Shown here: piece after piece, positions 36,487 through 44,582 of the stretch
Layout of the letters: each line of letters opens with the position of its first letter
Position numbering within the stretch: position 1 is the stretch's first letter
NCBI GenBank assembly: GCA_016706865.1
Contig: JADJIS010000002.1
Location: 558,001 to 622,000, forward strand
Reading direction: 5' to 3'
From: Bacteroidota bacterium
GTDB taxonomy: Bacteria; Bacteroidota; Bacteroidia; Chitinophagales; BACL12
Length of the DNA: 64,000 bases
Notes under the pieces: model-generated
Told to the model about the DNA's origin: nothing
What the model saw: the letters and a program-made list of their open reading frames with translations, nothing else
Database searches by the model: none
Program-made: the position numbers and the translations under genes

Positions 36487-37650
36487 ATGACAGGCTATTT
36501 TCGATATTTTTGTGTTATTACAATTATGCTGTTCACATTAACAGTTAAACCACTTTTTGCTCAAGTAGTGAGTGATTTTTCAGTGGATGTGGAGGATTGG
36601 AACACCTATGGCGATTTTGGAGGTTCGGGTCCAGGTGAGCCAGAATATCAATCTACTGGAGGTAATCCAGGTGGCTGTATCAAACAAACTGATGGCTCTA
36701 CAGGTGTGTGGTATTGGTATGGTCCAGCTAAGTTCAGAGGAGATCTTTCAGATTACTACGATTGCGAACTCAAATTTGATTTAAAACAAAACCAAATTGT
36801 ATTTCCAGTGACTGAATATGATGTAATGTTCTTTAATAATAGTGGTGATACAATGGTTTTTAATATTGTGGACCCTGACTCATTAAATACGTGGGAGTCC
36901 TATGCTGTGCCTTTAAAGGTTGGGGTGGGTTGGAAATATGGATCATCTATTGGTGGTGGTGCTCCTGTAATTACTGCTGCGCAGCTTTCCGCCATTTTGA
37001 GCGATGTTAAGAGAATTCGTATACGCGCTGAATATACAGGGTTGGGATACGAAACTGATTATTTGGACAATGTTATATTAACCTGCACTGATTTAGCTCT
37101 TCCAGTAGAATTAAGTCAGTTTTCTGCCACTGAAGTTGGTATTCATACCGCTAAATTAAGTTGGTCTACACATTCAGAACTCAATAATGCTGGTTTTCAG
37201 GTTGAAAAAAGTATTAATGGCTCCGATTTTGATTCAATTGGGTTTGTGGAAGGAAACGGGACATCCACATTTTCGCACGATTACCTATTCTATGATGAAA
37301 ATTTTGTTTATACGAGTTATTACAGGCTTAAACAATTGGATTTTACCGGAAAGACCGGATACTCCAATATAGTTTCGCTCGAAAATAAACATCCAAACCA
37401 ATCAGTCATATCTTTATTCCCAAATCCTGCAATAAATACAATAACGCTCTCCTCTATCGGCAGCGATCCACTTATCTCCTTTGAAATAAAAGATATTACA
37501 GGTAGAATTTTGTTCCGCAAAGAGGCGGAAACCAATGCAGGCGTTTATAATACCACCATTCCTATTCAATTTTTAGATGCGGGAATTTACTTTCTAACCT
37601 GCTATAAATTGGGTGGCAGGGAAACTCATAAGTTCGAGAAGGTCCGATAA
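36487..37650 (+). CDS. T9SS-secreted protein with laminin-B-like domain
   Basis: The 387-residue protein has a signal peptide (about 1-26), then a beta-sandwich with the pattern of laminin B / domain IV (about 28-198: DVEDWNTYGDF, YYGPAKFRGDLSDYY-like segment, LKFDLKQ, RIRIRAEYTG, DYLDNVIL). Next is a fibronectin-like domain common before sorting signals (about 205-295, LSQFSATEVG ... SYYRLKQLDFTGK) and a type A T9SS domain (about 305-387, LFPNPAINTITLSS). Probably surface-exposed carbohydrate or matrix binding, which is inference from the laminin-B resemblance. Confidence 0.78.
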   Translation: MTGYFRYFCVITIMLFTLTVKPLFAQVVSDFSVDVEDWNTYGDFGGSGPGEPEYQSTGGNPGGCIKQTDGSTGVWYWYGPAKFRGDLSDYYDCELKFDLKQNQIVFPVTEYDVMFFNNSGDTMVFNIVDPDSLNTWESYAVPLKVGVGWKYGSSIGGGAPVITAAQLSAILSDVKRIRIRAEYTGLGYETDYLDNVILTCTDLALPVELSQFSATEVGIHTAKLSWSTHSELNNAGFQVEKSINGSDFDSIGFVEGNGTSTFSHDYLFYDENFVYTSYYRLKQLDFTGKTGYSNIVSLENKHPNQSVISLFPNPAINTITLSSIGSDPLISFEIKDITGRILFRKEAETNAGVYNTTIPIQFLDAGIYFLTCYKLGGRETHKFEKVR

Positions 37651-37697
37651 TTACAAAATATTTTCAGAGATTTAAAACTGTGTAAACAATTATACCG

Positions 37698-37705
37698 TAA
37701 GTTTG
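37698..37705 (+). promoter_or_regulatory. -7 element for the ECF sigma gene
   Basis: TAAGTTTG matches TAnnTTTG and ends 20 nt before the GTG start at 37726, so the gene is readable by the housekeeping sigma factor. Confidence 0.5.
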
Positions 37706-37725
37706 TTAATTCGTTTAAAATAAGG

Positions 37726-38274
37726 GTGCAGAACACTTCAGACATACAAGCAAACGAAGATTTACTCGTTAATGGTTTACAGGCAAGGAACACAACTGTA
37801 CTGAAAACCGTTTATGAAAAGTATTCTTCAGCACTATTTGGTGTTATCACACGTATTGTGAACGACGACCATCTGGCAGAGGATATTTTACAGGAGGCGT
37901 TCTTAAAAATTTGGAATAACGCAGAGAGTTATGAAGCTTCAAAAGGAAGACTTTTTACCTGGATGATGAATATATGCCGCAATGCCGCTATCGATAAGAT
38001 GCGCAGTAAGGGATATAAAACCGGAAAAAAAACCACCAGCGATGAAACTGTTCTCTACGAAAATCCAACAAAAATTTACGACGATATTAAACCCGATACA
38101 ATAGGAATTAAGGATATTGTAAATAAATTGAAACCGGAATGGAAAGAATTGGTAGATCTCATTTATTTTAAGGGATATACACATCAGGAGGTTGCGGATG
38201 AGTTAAATATGCCACTTGGGACCGTTAAAACCAGGTTGAGAAGTGCGATCACATTGTTAAGACAAAAAATATAA
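37726..38274 (+). CDS. ECF-type RNA polymerase sigma factor
   Basis: The 182-residue protein has region 2 (about 28-95: YSSALFGVITRIVNDDHLAE and DILQEAFLKIWNN, then TWMMNICRNAAIDKMRSKG) and region 4 (about 130-180: YFKGYTHQEVADELNMPLG, TVKTRLRSAI) without region 3, as in extracytoplasmic-function sigma factors of the SigK/RskA-linked group. It redirects RNA polymerase to a stress regulon. Start is GTG. An anti-sigma gene follows after 12 bp, the usual arrangement. Confidence 0.92.
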   Translation: MQNTSDIQANEDLLVNGLQARNTTVLKTVYEKYSSALFGVITRIVNDDHLAEDILQEAFLKIWNNAESYEASKGRLFTWMMNICRNAAIDKMRSKGYKTGKKTTSDETVLYENPTKIYDDIKPDTIGIKDIVNKLKPEWKELVDLIYFKGYTHQEVADELNMPLGTVKTRLRSAITLLRQKI

Positions 38275-38286
38275 ATTACCGATCAA

Positions 38287-39090
38287 TTGAATGTTAAAGA
38301 TTACATAGAATCAGGATCATTGGAACTTTATGCTTCCGGCGCCCTCAACGAAGAGGAGCGGAAAGAAGCAGAAGTAATGATAGCGCAGTATCCGGAGGTT
38401 AAGGCGGAACTCGAAGCCATTGAAAAGGCGCTTGAAGACTATGCTTTTGCCCATGCCGTAAATACTCCTCCGGCAGTTCTGACCAATATTCTGACCAAAA
38501 TTAAAGCGGAAGCTCCTGTAGTAAATCCCGGGAAAGTGATAAACATGAAACCGTCACAATCCTCACAAAATAATTGGGTTCGATACCTCGCATATGCTGC
38601 TTCTATTCTTTTATTTATCAGCGTAGCTACAAACGTTTATTATTATAACAGCTTTAAAAAGGCTGAAGACCAATTGGCTGAGCTAGAGGATGCAAATACC
38701 TTCCTCACCGAACGTGTGGATGTAGTGAAGGCTCAAAATCTGGCAATGGAATCAGAGATCAATGTGATGAAAAACCCTGCAGCCATCGCAATTACCATGA
38801 AGGGGCAGGTAATCAGTCCAAACTCAACTTCCGTCGTTTTTTGGGATAAGTCATCAGGCAATGTTTACCTCAGCGCGTTAAATCTTCCTATTCCCGAAGC
38901 AGGGAAACAATATCAGCTTTGGGCTTTAAAAGACGGTAAACCTATTGATGCCGGAGTTTTTGATATCAATGGTAAACTTCAAAAAATGAACAATATCGAA
39001 GGTGCCGATGCCTTTGCTGTAACCCTGGAACCTGCAGGTGGAAGTGTAGGGCCTACCATGGACCAACTTTATCTGGTTGGAGTTATATAA
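38287..39090 (+). CDS. RskA-like transmembrane anti-sigma factor
   Basis: The 267-residue protein has an N-terminal cytosolic anti-sigma region (1-80, ESGSLELYASGALNEEERKE), one membrane helix (about 99-120, YLAYAASILLFISVATNVYYY), a short coiled-coil (about 122-160) and a C-terminal RskA-type extracytoplasmic domain (about 165-267, KGQVISPNSTSVVFWD ... LPIPEAGKQYQLWAL). It should hold the preceding sigma factor at the membrane until an envelope signal releases it. The start is a TTG at 38287; the ATG at 38291 is out of frame. Confidence 0.9.
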   Translation: MNVKDYIESGSLELYASGALNEEERKEAEVMIAQYPEVKAELEAIEKALEDYAFAHAVNTPPAVLTNILTKIKAEAPVVNPGKVINMKPSQSSQNNWVRYLAYAASILLFISVATNVYYYNSFKKAEDQLAELEDANTFLTERVDVVKAQNLAMESEINVMKNPAAIAITMKGQVISPNSTSVVFWDKSSGNVYLSALNLPIPEAGKQYQLWALKDGKPIDAGVFDINGKLQKMNNIEGADAFAVTLEPAGGSVGPTMDQLYLVGVI

Positions 39091-39185
39091 CAGATTGTTT
39101 TTCATAACTGGAAAGCAAATTTCACCAGCTTATATTGCAGCTAAATTGTAATGCCTGAAACGTGCATTTTTACAATTCGAATTCC

Positions 39186-39193
39186 TACCTTTG
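39186..39193 (+). promoter_or_regulatory. -7 element for the nuoABCD operon
   Basis: TACCTTTG matches TAnnTTTG and ends 43 nt before the nuoA ATG. Confidence 0.55.
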
Positions 39194-39236
39194 TGGTGTA
39201 AAAAAATCGTCTCATCACAATTTTTAAAAAGGGAAG

Positions 39237-39617
39237 ATGGATCAACTGATAACGGACAATCAATTATTAGATTATACTGCAATATTTATTCAGTTCATAG
39301 TAGCAGCCGGGTTCGTGCTAACTACCATTTTTGCATCACAACGCTTTGGTCCAAAACGCAACTCCGGTAAAAAACTGGAAAGTTTTGAGTGTGGTATCGA
39401 AAACATTGGAAATGCGCGTTTGCCTTTTTCTGTAAAATATTTTTTAATTGCTATCCTATTCGTATTGTTTGATGTGGAAGTGATATTTTTTTACCCCTGG
39501 GCGGTTAATTTTAGAGAGTTAGGCCAATTGGGATTCCTTAAAATGTTAGTATTCATTGCACCTCTTCTTTTAGGATATTTTTATATCATTAAAAAAGGGG
39601 CACTAAAATGGGATTAA
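39237..39617 (+). CDS. nuoA: NADH-quinone oxidoreductase subunit A
   Basis: NuoA is a small membrane subunit near the quinone site of respiratory complex I. The 126-residue protein has three membrane helices (about 11-31, 65-84, 95-115) and the conserved loop FGPKRNSGKKLESFECGIE with the functional Cys, then PFSVKYFLIAILFVLFDVEV. nuoB follows after 44 bp. Confidence 0.95.
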   Translation: MDQLITDNQLLDYTAIFIQFIVAAGFVLTTIFASQRFGPKRNSGKKLESFECGIENIGNARLPFSVKYFLIAILFVLFDVEVIFFYPWAVNFRELGQLGFLKMLVFIAPLLLGYFYIIKKGALKWD

Positions 39618-39661
39618 ACCTGTTATTTAAAATTATTGATCGATAAGTAAATACGTAAATT

Positions 39662-40198
39662 TTGCTCACAAAAACAGAAGCACCCGAAAGTTATACCGGT
39701 GAAGGATTTGCCCTCACAAGGCTCGAAAAAGTGGTGGGACTAGCACGCGCAAATTCAATTTGGCCTTTGCCTTTTGCTACCTCTTGTTGCGGAATTGAAT
39801 TTATGGCAACCATGGCCTCCACCTACGATCTTGGAAGATTTGGAGCCGAACGTTTAAGTTTTTCACCCCGTCAGGCCGACCTTTTAATGGTAATGGGTAC
39901 CATAGCAAAAAAAATGGGTCCGGTTTTAAAACAAGTTTATATCCAAATGGCGGAACCTAAATGGGTAATTGCTGTAGGAGCCTGCGCTTCCAGCGGCGGA
40001 ATTTTCGACACTTATTCTGTTTTACAGGGAATAGATAAAATTATTCCGGTAGATGTTTACGTTCCGGGTTGTCCCCCACCACCCGAAGCAATTTTAGACG
40101 GAATTTTAAAAATTCAGGAATTAATTAAACACGAAGGATTCAGAAGAAGAGAATCGCAGGAATATAAAATGCTTTTAAGTGGTTATGGCATAGAATGA
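39662..40198 (+). CDS. nuoB: NADH-quinone oxidoreductase subunit B
   Basis: NuoB carries the terminal 4Fe-4S cluster N2 that reduces quinone. The 178-residue protein shows all ligands: the adjacent cysteines in FATSCCGIEFMA, VGACASSGG and VPGCPPPPEA. The start is a TTG at 39662, consistent with other TTG starts here. A bipartite hairpin separates it from nuoC. Confidence 0.96.
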   Translation: MLTKTEAPESYTGEGFALTRLEKVVGLARANSIWPLPFATSCCGIEFMATMASTYDLGRFGAERLSFSPRQADLLMVMGTIAKKMGPVLKQVYIQMAEPKWVIAVGACASSGGIFDTYSVLQGIDKIIPVDVYVPGCPPPPEAILDGILKIQELIKHEGFRRRESQEYKMLLSGYGIE

Positions 40199-40209
40199 AA
40201 GAATTAACA

Positions 40210-40252
40210 CCCTCGACCTACCAGGTTTTTTTTAACCTGTGATGTCTGAGGG
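40210..40252. other. Bipartite hairpin in the nuoB-nuoC spacer
   Basis: CCCTC pairs with GAGGG at the base, and CAGGTT with AACCTG around a T-rich loop. There is no U-run after the outer stem, so it may serve for RNA processing or attenuation rather than full termination. Confidence 0.45.
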
Positions 40253-40287
40253 ACGGAAATATTAAATATTAATCAAGTAAAAAATAA

Positions 40288-40797
40288 ATGGAAACTCAAG
40301 TTGATAACGGTACGGTTGAAAGTCTCTTAAGGGAACAATTTCCTGAGGAGATAAGAAGTGTGGAAGAATCGTACGGAACTTTAGATATTGTTGTAAAAAG
40401 GGAAAAAATAATTGAAATATTAGGTTGGCTGAGGGATAGTAATTTATTACAATTTAATTTTCTTACCAGTATGTGTGGAGTGCATTTTCCACATAACAAG
40501 GGAGAAGAATTGAGTATGGTTTATCACTTGCACAGCTTTACAAATAATATCAGAATACGTTTACATATATTTTTTGGGGAAAAAGATGCAATTGTTCCCA
40601 CTGCAACAAATTTATTTAAATGCGCTAACTGGATGGAACGCGAAACTTTCGATTTTTACGGAATTCGTTTTACAGGGCATCCCGATTTGCGCAGAATATT
40701 AAATATGGATGATATGCAATATTTCCCATTATTAAAGCAATATCCATTAGAAGACGGAACAAGAACTGATAAGGATGATAAATATTTTGGAAGATAA
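40288..40797 (+). CDS. nuoC: NADH-quinone oxidoreductase subunit C
   Basis: The 169-residue peripheral-arm subunit has the 30-kDa family pattern: FNFLTSMCGVHFP, EELSMVYHLHSF and the signature ERETFDFYGIRFTGHPDLRRIL. It is a separate gene, not fused to nuoD. Partner proteins are NuoB and NuoD beside it. nuoD follows after 46 bp. Confidence 0.95.
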   Translation: METQVDNGTVESLLREQFPEEIRSVEESYGTLDIVVKREKIIEILGWLRDSNLLQFNFLTSMCGVHFPHNKGEELSMVYHLHSFTNNIRIRLHIFFGEKDAIVPTATNLFKCANWMERETFDFYGIRFTGHPDLRRILNMDDMQYFPLLKQYPLEDGTRTDKDDKYFGR

Positions 40798-40843
40798 TTA
40801 AAATTAAAGACCTTCATTTTTAAACAGGATTAATAATAATACA

Positions 40844-42070
40844 TTGGCAGAAAATAAAACCATAAATACAGTAATAAACGGAGTGGTTCAAACGGACGAG
40901 GAATTAAAACAATTTAATTATCTCAATCTTGGTCCTACCCATCCCGCAACACATGGAATATTCCAGAATGTATTAAAAATGGATGGCGAAATTATTGTTG
41001 ATGCTCAGCCAACAATAGGATATATTCACCGCGCTTTTGAAAAATTGGCGGAACACCGACCATATTATCAGGTAACACCAATTACCGACAGATTAAATTA
41101 TTGTTCTTCCCCGATTAATAATATCGGATGGTATCTCACCGTGGAAAAATTATTAAAGGTGGAAATGCCAAAACGCGTTGATTATATGCGTGTTGTTATT
41201 ATGGAACTTGCGCGTATTGCCGATCATATTGTTTGTAATTCTGTTATTGCAGTTGATACCGGAGCACTTACAGGATTTTTATATGTATTTCAATGGAGAG
41301 AAAAAATATATGAAATATATGAACAGATCTGCGGCGCACGATTAACTACAAATATTGGAAGAATTGGCGGATTTGAACGCGATTTTACCGATGATGTGAA
41401 CAGAAGAATAAATGAATTTATAGAAGAATTTCCGGCTGCATTAAAAGAGTTTGAAAAAATGGTATTGCGCAATCGCATTTTCATGGACAGAACAATTAAT
41501 GTTGGAAGTATCAGTGCAGAAAAAGCGTTGGACTATGGATTTACAGGTCCAAATTTACGTGCTGCCGGTGTTGATTATGATGTGCGTGTAATGTCTCCTT
41601 ATTGCAGTTATAACGATTTTGATTTTGTGATCCCTGTTGGAACTCAGGGTGATACTTACGATAGATTTTGTGTGCGTCAGGAAGAAATGTGGCAGAGTTT
41701 GAGTATAATTAAACAAGCCATGCAAAAAATGCCGAAAGGAAATTATTTTGCTGATGTTCCCGAATTTTATTTGCCTCCGAAAGATGCGGTGTATAATACG
41801 ATGGAAGGATTAATTTGGCATTTTAAAATTGTGATGGGAGAGGTAGATGTTCCTAAAGGTCAAGTGTATCATAGTGTAGAAGGTGGAAACGGTGAACTAG
41901 GATTTTATCTTGTAAGCGACGGTGGACGTCAGCCTTACCGTTTACATTTCCGCAGGCCATGTTTTATTTATTATCAGGCATATACCGAAATGATAAAAGG
42001 TGCAATGTTGAGTGATGCTATTATTACGCTGAGTAGTTTAAATGTGATAGCAGGTGAGCTCGATGCTTAA
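40844..42070 (+). CDS. nuoD: NADH-quinone oxidoreductase subunit D
   Basis: The 49-kDa-type subunit forms the quinone pocket with NuoB. The 408-residue protein has LGPTHPATHGIFQN with the quinone-binding His (about residues 32-45), HRAFEKLAEHRPYYQ, NRIFMDRTINVG and the C-terminal SLNVIAGELDA typical of the family. Start is TTG. The next nuo gene is displaced by a DUF885 gene and a short AT-rich repeat. Confidence 0.96.
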   Translation: MAENKTINTVINGVVQTDEELKQFNYLNLGPTHPATHGIFQNVLKMDGEIIVDAQPTIGYIHRAFEKLAEHRPYYQVTPITDRLNYCSSPINNIGWYLTVEKLLKVEMPKRVDYMRVVIMELARIADHIVCNSVIAVDTGALTGFLYVFQWREKIYEIYEQICGARLTTNIGRIGGFERDFTDDVNRRINEFIEEFPAALKEFEKMVLRNRIFMDRTINVGSISAEKALDYGFTGPNLRAAGVDYDVRVMSPYCSYNDFDFVIPVGTQGDTYDRFCVRQEEMWQSLSIIKQAMQKMPKGNYFADVPEFYLPPKDAVYNTMEGLIWHFKIVMGEVDVPKGQVYHSVEGGNGELGFYLVSDGGRQPYRLHFRRPCFIYYQAYTEMIKGAMLSDAIITLSSLNVIAGELDA

Positions 42071-42071
42071 T

Positions 42072-42104
42072 AATTGATAATTGACAATTGATAATTGACA
42101 ATTG
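42072..42104. repeat. 14-bp AT-rich tandem (AATTGATAATTGAC)
   Basis: Two full copies plus a partial third lie directly behind the nuoD stop. The unit is nearly self-complementary. Confidence 0.75.
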
Positions 42105-42145
42105 AGCCCAATTTTAATTTGTCGATTAATATTAATTTTATAAGT

Positions 42146-43903
42146 ATGAAATGCAAATTCATATTTCTTTATTTCTCCATAATCATTATAAATATTTCCT
42201 GTACCCCGTCAGGATCCAAGCCGCGTCAAGATCAGAATTTACTGTTTGATGCATTTACCGAAAGATTTATGGATGCATTTATGAAGCAGCATCCGGGGTA
42301 TGCCATATTTGAGGCCTATCCTTTATATAACGATACATTAATAATTCCTACCGAAAAATCTTTTAATTCAGAAATAATCTGGCTGAACAATTATCTCGAT
42401 TCACTTGATACCTATTCATTCGATCAACTGAATATGCAGAATAAGATTTCCTATCGAGTGCTGGAAAATGAATTAAAAAAACAGAAATGGCAAATCGATA
42501 CTTTTAAAGATTACGAATGGGATCCGTCACAATATAATATTGGATGGGATGTTTATGATCTGCTGACAAGAACATCACTTACCTTAGATGCAAGATTAAA
42601 AATATTGTCAAAATACCTGGTAAATGCTGCGGAATTTTATGATGCAACCATTAATGTATTACATAATCCTGTAAAGGAGCATACTTTGATAGGATTGCAA
42701 CAAAATGAAGGTAGTATTGAAATATTTGAATTCATGTTAAATGATTCCATTCAGAAAAGCACTTTGCCATCTGCGGAAAAAGAGGTGCTATTAAAAAGGT
42801 CGGGGGAATCGGTGGCAGCTATAAAAAAGTATATCAGTTATTTGCATTCAATGCTTGATGATAGCAGTTTTGTTTTTCGAAGTTATAGAATTGGAGAAGA
42901 ATTATTTGATCAAAAATTTTCCTATGAGGTAAATTCTGAATTATCTGCAAAAGAAATTTATAATAAAGCTGAAGCGGCAAGATTAAGTTATTACGAAAAA
43001 ATGTATTCCCTTACCCAAAAACTTTGGCCAAAATATTTTAACAATAATTTAATTCCTTCAGATACTTTAATGGCGATAAAACAAATGATAGATGCGGTAT
43101 CTCTGCAACATGCAAAACCGGAAGATCTTATTGATACCTTGCATCAACATATTAAAAACCTTAAAGCTTTTATAGTTAATAAAAATTTATTTGATTTTGA
43201 TATTAATGCACAAGTGAATGTACGGGTAATGCCTGCTTTTGCTTCCGGAGTAACCATTGCATCTGCAAGTTTTCCGCCTGTGTTTGAAAAAGATGGCATT
43301 GCGTATTATAATATTTCTGATATCTCAAAATTACCGAAGGAGGAAACCGAAAGTATATTAAAAGAATATAATAACTATTCTCTGCAGATACTTTCCATTC
43401 ATGAAGGAATTCCGGGGCATTGTCTTCAGGGTATTTATAATAAAAAACATTCCTCTGAAATATTAATTTCTGTTTTTGGAAACGGAGCCATGATAGAAGG
43501 TTGGGCAAATTATTGTCACCGCATGATGCTCGAAAACGGATGGGGAAATAATTCGGATGAGATGTGGCTTATGTTCTATAAATCCGCTTTACGTGAATGT
43601 TCCAATGTGTTAATTGATTATGGTATTCACTGCCTTCAGTTTTCAGAAGAAGATGTATACGACCTGCTTGTGCATAAAGCCTTTCAGGAAGAAGCGCAGG
43701 TGAAGGAAAAATACAATAGAGCCAAAGTAACGCAGGTGCAACTTTATACCTATTTTACCGGTGTAACTGAGATAGAGTCGCTGCTTGCTGAATATAAACA
43801 TCAGGAGGGCGATAATTTTCAGTTAAAAAATTTTCATGAGCAATTTCTAAGTTACGGAAGTGCTCCGGTAAAATTTATCAGGGAAATAATGTTGAATGAA
43901 TAA
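42146..43903 (+). CDS. DUF885 family lipoprotein (putative metallopeptidase)
   Basis: From the ATG at 42146 the product has 585 residues with a lipoprotein signal (IIINISC, Cys about 18). The DUF885 body carries VMPAFASGVTIASASFPP, the zinc-type motif HEGIPGHCLQ (HExxxxH) and GWANYCHRMMLE with a downstream Glu-rich segment, as expected for this putative gluzincin-like family. Probably a periplasmic or outer-membrane peptidase. It sits between nuoD and nuoE although it has no known link to complex I, and it is followed by a TTCATTC repeat and a separate nuoE promoter. Confidence 0.85.
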   Translation: MKCKFIFLYFSIIIINISCTPSGSKPRQDQNLLFDAFTERFMDAFMKQHPGYAIFEAYPLYNDTLIIPTEKSFNSEIIWLNNYLDSLDTYSFDQLNMQNKISYRVLENELKKQKWQIDTFKDYEWDPSQYNIGWDVYDLLTRTSLTLDARLKILSKYLVNAAEFYDATINVLHNPVKEHTLIGLQQNEGSIEIFEFMLNDSIQKSTLPSAEKEVLLKRSGESVAAIKKYISYLHSMLDDSSFVFRSYRIGEELFDQKFSYEVNSELSAKEIYNKAEAARLSYYEKMYSLTQKLWPKYFNNNLIPSDTLMAIKQMIDAVSLQHAKPEDLIDTLHQHIKNLKAFIVNKNLFDFDINAQVNVRVMPAFASGVTIASASFPPVFEKDGIAYYNISDISKLPKEETESILKEYNNYSLQILSIHEGIPGHCLQGIYNKKHSSEILISVFGNGAMIEGWANYCHRMMLENGWGNNSDEMWLMFYKSALRECSNVLIDYGIHCLQFSEEDVYDLLVHKAFQEEAQVKEKYNRAKVTQVQLYTYFTGVTEIESLLAEYKHQEGDNFQLKNFHEQFLSYGSAPVKFIREIMLNE

Positions 43904-43927
43904 GTATTGCAGTTTGACTCATTCTGT

Positions 43928-43970
43928 ATTCCTTCATTCTTTCATTCTTTAATTCCTTCATTCATTTATC
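43928..43970. repeat. TTCATTCTTT/TTCCTTCATTC tract
   Basis: Short direct repeats based on TTCCTTCATTCTTTCATTC; the reverse complement occurs behind the sulfite-oxidase-like gene at 34384-34425. Confidence 0.7.
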
Positions 43971-43984
43971 TCACTGGTTTTGCT

Positions 43985-43992
43985 TAATTTTG
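43985..43992 (+). promoter_or_regulatory. -7 element for nuoEF
   Basis: TAATTTTG matches TAnnTTTG, 34 nt before the nuoE ATG. It suggests nuoEF is transcribed separately from nuoABCD. Confidence 0.5.
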
Positions 43993-44026
43993 TGCTACAT
44001 TTTATGACTTTTTTACCGCAATCGTT

Positions 44027-44548
44027 ATGACCGATTTACAGCACCCTGAGTTCTCCATTACATCCATGCAGGAAGTTTCCCGCATTCTGAGTCATTATCC
44101 GGAGGATAAACAAAAATCCGCTTTGCTTCCAATTTTACATATTGCCCAAAAAGAATTTGGCGGATGGCTGAGCTCTGAAACGATGGATTACGTTGCGCGT
44201 TTATTGCATATTCAACCGATAGAAGTGTATGAAGTAGCAACTTTTTACAGCATGTATAATATGCAACCTGTTGGAAAGATCTTAATTGAAGTTTGCCAAA
44301 CAGGACCATGTTGTTTGAATGGTGCAGAAAAAATGATTTCCTACCTGGAAAAGAAATTAAGGATCAAAGTTGGAGAAACAACTCCCGATAAAATGTTTAC
44401 CATTAAAACAGTGGAATGTTTAGGTGCCTGCGGATATGCACCGATGTTTCAAATAGGCGAAACCTATTATGAACATTTAACAGAAGAAAAGATCGATACG
44501 ATTTTAGAGCGTTTAAAAAATGAAAAAAACGCGGAGACGCAAAATTGA
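44027..44548 (+). CDS. nuoE: NADH-quinone oxidoreductase subunit E
   Basis: The 173-residue 24-kDa-type subunit binds the 2Fe-2S cluster N1a. Ligand cysteines are in EVCQTGPCC (C90, C95) and VECLGACGYAP (C131, C135), the CxxxxC...CxxxC thioredoxin-like pattern. It pairs with NuoF, which follows after 34 bp. Confidence 0.95.
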   Translation: MTDLQHPEFSITSMQEVSRILSHYPEDKQKSALLPILHIAQKEFGGWLSSETMDYVARLLHIQPIEVYEVATFYSMYNMQPVGKILIEVCQTGPCCLNGAEKMISYLEKKLRIKVGETTPDKMFTIKTVECLGACGYAPMFQIGETYYEHLTEEKIDTILERLKNEKNAETQN

Positions 44549-44582
44549 AAAATTAAATATCTCAATCGGTAATAAATAAACC

